Source of the DNA: DASZZY01 sp036260395
Lineage (GTDB): Bacteria > Actinomycetota > UBA4738 > CALAEC01
Direction: 5' to 3'
Length of the DNA stretch: 10,895 nt
Assembly (NCBI GenBank): GCA_036260395.1
Contig: DASZZY010000117.1
Location: 1 to 10,895 of the forward strand
Shown: positions 6,507 through 10,895 of the stretch, one piece after another
Numbering within the stretch: position 1 is the first letter of the stretch
Layout of the letters: the number at the start of each line of letters is the position of its first letter
Notes under the pieces: generated by a model
Seen by the model: the letters and a program-made list of their open reading frames with translations, nothing else
The model's database searches: none
What the model was told of the DNA's origin: nothing
Position numbers and translations under genes: made by a program

Positions 6507-7775
6507 CTAGGTCCTCGCCGCGGCTTGCGGCGCCCGGACCCGCCGCGCGACGACGAGGGCCACGCCGCCGAGCACGGCGAACGCCGCCGCCGACCACACC
6601 AGCCACGGCTGCACCGCGACCAGCGCGCCGGCTGCAGCGATGACCAGCGCGGTCCCCAGCGGCCCGCCCTCCCCGAGCATGGCGTAGACCGACGTCACCT
6701 TCCCGGGCTGCTCCGCCACCCGCTGGATCAGGGCCTCGGCTGGCGAGGAGAAGAACGTGAAGCCGGCGCCGAACAGGAAGCTGCCGGCCGCGGCCACCAC
6801 CGGCGAGGCGGTGCCGACGTAGAGCACGTAGCCGATCCCGCCGCCGGCCAGGCCCGCCGCCACCAGGAGCGGCTCCCTCCCGGCGCCCCCCCGCATCCGG
6901 GCCAGCGCCAGCGAGCCGAGGACGGCCCCGGCCCCGTTCAGCGACCACAGGATGCCCAGGAAGTCCTGGCCGCGGCGGAGCACCTCGCGCACGTAGACGG
7001 CCTCGAGCGTGATGGCCACGCCGAGCAGGAGGTACGCGGCCGCGGCGACCACGAACACGCCCCGGAGCGCCGGCCGGCGCCACGCCTCCCGGAACCCCCC
7101 GGCGAGGTCCGCCAGGAACCGCTCGCCCGGGCGCCGCTCGCTCCGGCGGTCGGGGATGGCCGCGTAGAGCGGGAGCGCCAGGACCAGGGCCGCTGCCGCG
7201 GCCACGTACGGGCCGTCCGAGCCGACCGTGCGCACCAGCGCCGCGGCCAGCGCCGGGCCGAATACCAGCGGCACCTGCCAGGCGAGGCCCATCACCCCGT
7301 TGGCCTGGACCAGCCGGTGCCCCGGCACCAGCAGCGGGATGAGCGCTCCCTGGGCCGGCCACGAGACGGCCTGGGCCGCCCCGTACAGCGTCGAGGACAC
7401 GTACAGCCATCCGATCGACGGCGCCACGGCGGCCACCGCCAGCGGCACCAACGTCCCGGCCGCGGTCAGCAGCAGCAGCCGCTTGGGGCTCCACCGGTCG
7501 GCCACCATCCCGGCTAGGGGCGACGTCACCAGGAAGGCCGCCGAGTAGGCCGCCATGAACACGCCGAACTGGGCGGGAGAGGCGGCGAACCGGAACGCGG
7601 CGTCGCCCTCGGCGGCCACGAAGAACAGCCACATGGCCACGTTGGCCAGGCCCTCGGCCAGGACCAGCCACAGGAGCGGCCGGATGGCCAGCAGCCGTGG
7701 GGGCCGGCCGGGGTCCGGATGCGGCCTGGGGACCTCGACGACGACCTCGGGCGAACCACCCTCGTCGTTCACCAT
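6507..7775 (-). CDS. MFS transporter, DHA3/MFS_3-like exporter
   Basis: A 422-residue integral membrane protein with about 12 hydrophobic helices. Motif A of the major facilitator superfamily is present in the loop between helices 2 and 3 (residues 89-99, GMVADRWSPKR). Helix 4 carries SWPAQGALIPLLVPGHRLVQ, close to the NPARQALLPELV pattern of DHA3-type exporters. ATG 7775 is chosen because GGAGG lies 9 bases upstream and the helices begin about 30 residues later; the frame stays open upstream inside dnaE2 only because of GC bias. The gene overlaps the dnaE2 stop by 7 bases, and its own TAG lies one base before dinB. It probably exports a small molecule using the proton gradient. The substrate cannot be told from sequence. 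Confidence 0.93.
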   Translation of the reverse strand: MVNDEGGSPEVVVEVPRPHPDPGRPPRLLAIRPLLWLVLAEGLANVAMWLFFVAAEGDAAFRFAASPAQFGVFMAAYSAAFLVTSPLAGMVADRWSPKRLLLLTAAGTLVPLAVAAVAPSIGWLYVSSTLYGAAQAVSWPAQGALIPLLVPGHRLVQANGVMGLAWQVPLVFGPALAAALVRTVGSDGPYVAAAAALVLALPLYAAIPDRRSERRPGERFLADLAGGFREAWRRPALRGVFVVAAAAYLLLGVAITLEAVYVREVLRRGQDFLGILWSLNGAGAVLGSLALARMRGGAGREPLLVAAGLAGGGIGYVLYVGTASPVVAAAGSFLFGAGFTFFSSPAEALIQRVAEQPGKVTSVYAMLGEGGPLGTALVIAAAGALVAVQPWLVWSAAAFAVLGGVALVVARRVRAPQAAART

Positions 7776-10700
7776 CCGGCCGATCCTCCGCTCGCGTGCC
7801 AGAGCTTCCGGGGCGAGTCCTCGGGCGCCGGGCGCCTCGGGGGGCGTCCCGCCTCGGGCCGGGCGGGCGGCGGGCGGCCCTCCGCCATCGCGGCAGCCAG
7901 CCGCCCCTGCCGGCGAGCGCGGTTCAGGGCGACGAGGTCCCAGGCCTCTTCGGCGATGATACTGGCGCCCCGGACCCCGGTCCGGCGGAGCCGCCCCCAT
8001 ACCGCGACGAGGAACGAGTGGAACACCGTCCGGGCCACCCGGTCCTGGACGCGCTCGAACACCGTGACCTCCACCGGGCCGGTGGCGTCGTCCAGCGTCA
8101 GGAAGATGATCCGCTGGCCGCTGCGGACCGCCGGCGTCTGGGAGGCGACCTTGACCCCCGCCACCATCACCCACTCGTCGGCCCGGCGGCGGTGGAGGTC
8201 GCGGGCGCGGGTCACGCCGAGGTCCCGGAGCAGCGGCTCGAAGAACGACAGGAGGTGACGCGAGGCGTCCATCCCGGTCACCTCCAGCTCCGCCCGGACG
8301 CGCTCGGAGTCGGTGTACTCCCGTAACCCCGGGACCGCGGCATCCTCGCCGAACGGGAGGGCCAGCTGATCGCCCGCCCGCTCGGGCTCGGTGGTCATGG
8401 CCTCGAACAGCCGATCCCGTCGCGTGCGCTGGTGGGCCGGCTCGGGGGCCTCGCTCTCCCCACCTGCCCCCCGCCCCTCGCTCGGCCCCCTCGCCGGCCC
8501 TTCCTCGAGCGCGTCGAACGCGCCAGCGTGGGCCAGGGCCTCGACCACCGGGCGGGACATCCGGGTCCGCCGCAGGAAGTCGCCGACGCCGCTGAACGGG
8601 CCCTCGGCGCGGGCCTCGAGGATCGAGGCGATCTCGGCCTCCGAGATCCCGTGCACGTCCTGGAGCCCCAGCCGGATGCCGAAGGTGAACGGCGGCCGGG
8701 CCATCCCGCGGAGGAGCTCAGTGGTTCGACCGGTCGGCCTCCGGGCGCGTCTACGTTCCGACGTGCTCGGTGCGCCATCTGGCACGCCTGTGCGCGATTC
8801 CACCGACGCGCCCTCGGCCCCCCGCGAGCGCCCCTCCGACGCTGCGGTCGGCGAGGGCCGGAGCGGAGGCTCTTCGGCGGAGCCGAGCCGTCGCGAGCGA
8901 GCACGAGGAGCGGCGACACGCGAAGTGGCCCGAGGGCTCGGAGGGACGCGAGCGTCGCCCTCCGAGAGCGAGCGAGCAGGCGAGGCGGAGCGCCTCCGCG
9001 GAGCGGCCTCGCCGACCTCCTCGACGGTGTACGCCTTCTGGCTGCGGTTGACGTCGAGCGGGAGGATCGGCACGCCGTGCTGGCGGGCGTCCTCGAGGAT
9101 CAGCCGGCGAGGGTACATCCCGGGCTCGTGGGTCAGGACGCCGGCCAGGAAGTGCGCCGGGTAGTGGGCCTTCAGCCACGCCGACTGGTAGGTCGGCACG
9201 GCGAACGCCGCGGCGTGGGCCTTGCAGAACCCGAACGAGGCGAACGACGCCAGCTCCCGCCACACCGTGTCGGCGTCGTCGGTGCCCAGCCCGCAGGCCA
9301 CGGCGTGTTCGACGAACCCATTCTCGAGGGCGGCGATCTCCCCGCCGTCGTCGAGGTGCCGTCGGATCCGGTCGGCCTCCGCCAGGCCGTACCCGGCGAA
9401 CTCGAGCAGCCGCATGATCTGCTCGTGGTACACGATCACGCCGTGCGTCTCCTGGAGGATCGGCTTCAGCCCCGGGTGCGCGTACCGCGGCCGCTCGAGC
9501 CCGTGCCGGCGCTTGATGAACGGCGTCACCATGTCCGACTTCACGGGGCCCGGACGGAACAGCGAGATGTCGACGATGAGGTCCTCGAACCGGGTCGGCT
9601 GGAATTTCTGGAGGAGCTCGCGCTGGCCCGGGCTCTCGATCTGGAAGCAGCCCACCGTCCGGGACTCCCGGATCAGCTGGAACGTCCCCGGGTCGTGGCG
9701 CGGGATCCGGTCGAGGTCCACGGCCCTTCCCGTCGTCCGCTCGATCTCGTCGAGGGCGTGGCGCATCGTCGACAGCATCCGCACCCCGAGCACGTCGAGC
9801 TTGAGGAGCCCGAGCAGCTCGACGTCGTCCTTGTCCGCCTGGACCATCCGGTGCTGGAGGAACGAGCGCTCCATCGGCACCCGGTCGGGCAGGTCGTGGT
9901 CGGACAGGACGATGCCCGACGGATGCAGCGCCACGTGCCGGGGGAACCCGTTCAGCCGCTCGGCCACCCGGAACAACAGCTCGAGCTGGCCGGCGCCGAG
10001 GTTCGATGCCCGCAGCTCGGGCAGCGAGGCCATGGCCTCGCGGATGCGGTGGGCCCCGATGTGTGGGAACGACTTGGCCACGAGATCCACCTCGGCGTCC
10101 GGATACCCGAGGGCCTTGCCGACCTCGCGCACCGCGGCCCGGGCCCGGTAGGTGTCGACCATCGTGACGCACGCGCACCGGTCCTCGCCGTACCGCCGGA
10201 GGACCATGTCGTACACCTCCTCGCGACGGGCCGACTCCACGTCCAGGTCGATGTCCGGGAGCTCGTCGCGGAGCGGGTTGATGAACCGCTCGAACAGGAG
10301 GCCGTGGTGGATCGGGTCGACCTCGGAGATCCCGGTGAGGTAGCAGACCAGCGACCCGGCCGCCGAGCCCCGGGCCGCGCACCGGATACGGCGCGACTTC
10401 ACCTCGGCGGCGATGTCGGCCACCGTCAGGAAGTACGCGGCGTAGCCCATCGTCCGGATGAGGTCGAGCTCGGCGTCGAGGCGGTCGAGCACCTCCCGCG
10501 TCGGCCGGAGCCCGCGCTGGCGGAGGCCGGCGTGGGCGCGTTCGGCCAACAGCGACGTGGCGCTCCTCCCCGGCGGCGTGGGGAAGTCGGGGAAGTGCAC
10601 CCGTCCGAGGCCGAGGTCGAACGTGCAGGCCTCGGCGATGCGCACGGTGGCGTCGCACAGGTCCGGGCGCTCGGCGAACAGCGCCCGCATCGCCGCCGCC

Positions 10701-10895
10701 GGCTTCAGGTACCCCTCGGCGTTGCGCCGGGTGACGTGGTGGTCGGCCACCGGGACGATCTCCCGCATGCACTCCAGCGCGTCGGCCAGGAACGCGTCAC
10801 CGGGAACGAGGTAGCGCACCGCGTTGGTGGCCACGGCGTCGACGCCCCCCTCCTCGGCCAGACGGAGCAGCGCCCGCACCTCGGCGACGCTCCCC
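7769..10895 (-). CDS. dnaE2: Error-prone DNA polymerase DnaE2, 5' end cut off by the window
   Basis: The frame is open to the right edge with 1041 residues visible; the start and much of the N-terminal PHP domain lie outside. Domains in order: end of PHP (ATNAVRYLVPGDAF), palm with catalytic aspartates in PDIDLD (codons 10255-10253 and 10249-10247) and in KLDVLG (9796-9794), then CFQIESPGQRELLQ and DISLFRPGPVKSDMV. Fingers and helix-hairpin-helix follow with GIRLGLQDVHGISEAEIASI. Next come a possible internal clamp-binding motif QLALPF (8368-8351), an OB fold (VMVAGVKVASQ, FLTLDDATGPVEV) and the tail PRKLWHASGGSAGW. DnaE2 is the C-family polymerase of damage-induced mutagenesis, usually LexA-controlled and linked to imuA/imuB; here the partner downstream is dinB. 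About 110 residues of low-complexity sequence interrupt it (8690-9019). Confidence 0.96.
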   Translation of the reverse strand, partial: GSVAEVRALLRLAEEGGVDAVATNAVRYLVPGDAFLADALECMREIVPVADHHVTRRNAEGYLKPAAAMRALFAERPDLCDATVRIAEACTFDLGLGRVHFPDFPTPPGRSATSLLAERAHAGLRQRGLRPTREVLDRLDAELDLIRTMGYAAYFLTVADIAAEVKSRRIRCAARGSAAGSLVCYLTGISEVDPIHHGLLFERFINPLRDELPDIDLDVESARREEVYDMVLRRYGEDRCACVTMVDTYRARAAVREVGKALGYPDAEVDLVAKSFPHIGAHRIREAMASLPELRASNLGAGQLELLFRVAERLNGFPRHVALHPSGIVLSDHDLPDRVPMERSFLQHRMVQADKDDVELLGLLKLDVLGVRMLSTMRHALDEIERTTGRAVDLDRIPRHDPGTFQLIRESRTVGCFQIESPGQRELLQKFQPTRFEDLIVDISLFRPGPVKSDMVTPFIKRRHGLERPRYAHPGLKPILQETHGVIVYHEQIMRLLEFAGYGLAEADRIRRHLDDGGEIAALENGFVEHAVACGLGTDDADTVWRELASFASFGFCKAHAAAFAVPTYQSAWLKAHYPAHFLAGVLTHEPGMYPRRLILEDARQHGVPILPLDVNRSQKAYTVEEVGEAAPRRRSASPARSLSEGDARVPPSPRATSRVAAPRARSRRLGSAEEPPLRPSPTAASEGRSRGAEGASVESRTGVPDGAPSTSERRRARRPTGRTTELLRGMARPPFTFGIRLGLQDVHGISEAEIASILEARAEGPFSGVGDFLRRTRMSRPVVEALAHAGAFDALEEGPARGPSEGRGAGGESEAPEPAHQRTRRDRLFEAMTTEPERAGDQLALPFGEDAAVPGLREYTDSERVRAELEVTGMDASRHLLSFFEPLLRDLGVTRARDLHRRRADEWVMVAGVKVASQTPAVRSGQRIIFLTLDDATGPVEVTVFERVQDRVARTVFHSFLVAVWGRLRRTGVRGASIIAEEAWDLVALNRARRQGRLAAAMAEGRPPPARPEAGRPPRRPAPEDSPRKLWHASGGSAGW
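8458..8500 (-). other. G-run cluster in a dnaE2 linker, possible G-quadruplex
   Basis: Five C-runs on the + strand (8458-8461, 8467-8472, 8474-8477, 8486-8490, 8498-8500) give closely spaced G-runs of 3-6 on the coding strand, with gaps of 7, 8, 1 and 5 bases. They encode a second low-complexity linker (about 28 residues, Gly/Glu/Pro/Ala-rich) just before the RDRLFEAM helix. It could form a G-quadruplex or simply reflect base bias. Confidence 0.35.
8690..9019 (-). repeat. In-frame low-complexity insertion in dnaE2, probable structured repeat element
   Basis: Between KAYTVE and TFGIRLGLQDV, which most DnaE2 proteins join by a short linker, there are about 110 codons rich in Arg, Ser, Pro, Ala and Gly with no recognisable domain (for example SPARSLSEGDARV and GSAEEPPLRPSPTAAS). 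The DNA is strikingly purine-rich on the + strand, with repeated GCGAGCGA-like words and several inverted repeats (8937-8966; GAGGCG-GAG-CGCCTC at about 8981-8995; CCTC-CGAC with GTCG-GC-GAGG at about 8833-8856). The frame is preserved throughout. I infer a small repetitive element tolerated in a linker loop; family and copy number cannot be judged from one copy. An unusually long native linker is the alternative. Confidence 0.55.
8937..8966. repeat. Strong imperfect palindrome within the dnaE2 insertion
   Basis: CTCGGAGG (8937-8944) pairs with CCTCCGAG (8959-8966), and GACGC (8945-8949) with GCGTC (8952-8956). This gives 13 potential pairs around a 2-base centre, with a two-base bulge at 8957-8958 (or one base if C8958 pairs with G8945). 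It is the longest inverted repeat I noticed in the window. Confidence 0.65.

Noticed and set aside
7776..8174. N-terminal extension of the MFS protein into dnaE2
   Set aside because: The extension has no hydrophobic helices and overlaps conserved DnaE2 OB-fold codons. ATG 7775 has a good Shine-Dalgarno and fits the family length.
9222..10151. 309-codon + strand open frame inside dnaE2
   Set aside because: Ser/Arg-rich mirror of the dnaE2 codons with no recognisable motif; dnaE2 on the opposite strand is unambiguous.
1..10895. tRNA, rRNA, CRISPR, transposase or attachment sites
   Set aside because: Almost the whole window is accounted for by conserved protein genes, and no direct-repeat array or RNA gene signature was seen.

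Overview
This window is very GC-rich coding DNA with third codon positions almost all G or C. It is packed with genes and shows no RNA gene, CRISPR array or transposase. The gene content (MoxR/DUF58/transglutaminase cluster, DUF3040 membrane protein, DnaE2, a stand-alone MerR regulator) points to an actinomycete-type chromosome (Actinomycetota). The lineage cannot be fixed more closely from this stretch alone.

Layout: two gene trains run towards each other and meet at 4260/4261. On the + strand lie a 5'-truncated MoxR-type AAA+ ATPase (1-810), a DUF58 protein (830-2056) and a large TgpA-like membrane transglutaminase (2014-4260). This is the widespread MoxR-DUF58-transglutaminase cluster, thought to act at the cell envelope. 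On the - strand, reading from the right edge, lie error-prone DNA polymerase DnaE2 (5'-truncated, 10895-7769), a 12-helix MFS transporter (7775-6507), a catalytically intact Y-family polymerase DinB/Pol IV (6505-5300), a DUF3040 membrane protein (5270-4902) and, after a 140-base gap with its own candidate promoter, a MerR-family regulator (4758-4261). The dnaE2, MFS and dinB genes overlap or nearly touch, so they very likely share one transcript. The stop codons of the transglutaminase and merR genes abut with no base between them.

How the genes may work together: DnaE2 and DinB are both translesion polymerases. Their linkage in one operon resembles a DNA-damage mutagenesis cassette, but with an active DinB rather than the usual inactive ImuB, and with an MFS pump inserted between them. 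Any LexA-type control site for this operon would lie beyond the right edge.

The most unusual feature is inside dnaE2. A stretch of about 110 codons (8690-9019), rich in Arg, Ser, Pro and Ala, separates two conserved parts of the polymerase that are normally joined by a short linker. It contains strong inverted repeats and looks like a structured repetitive element carried in frame. I see no convincing evidence for a wholly new defence or mobile system here.
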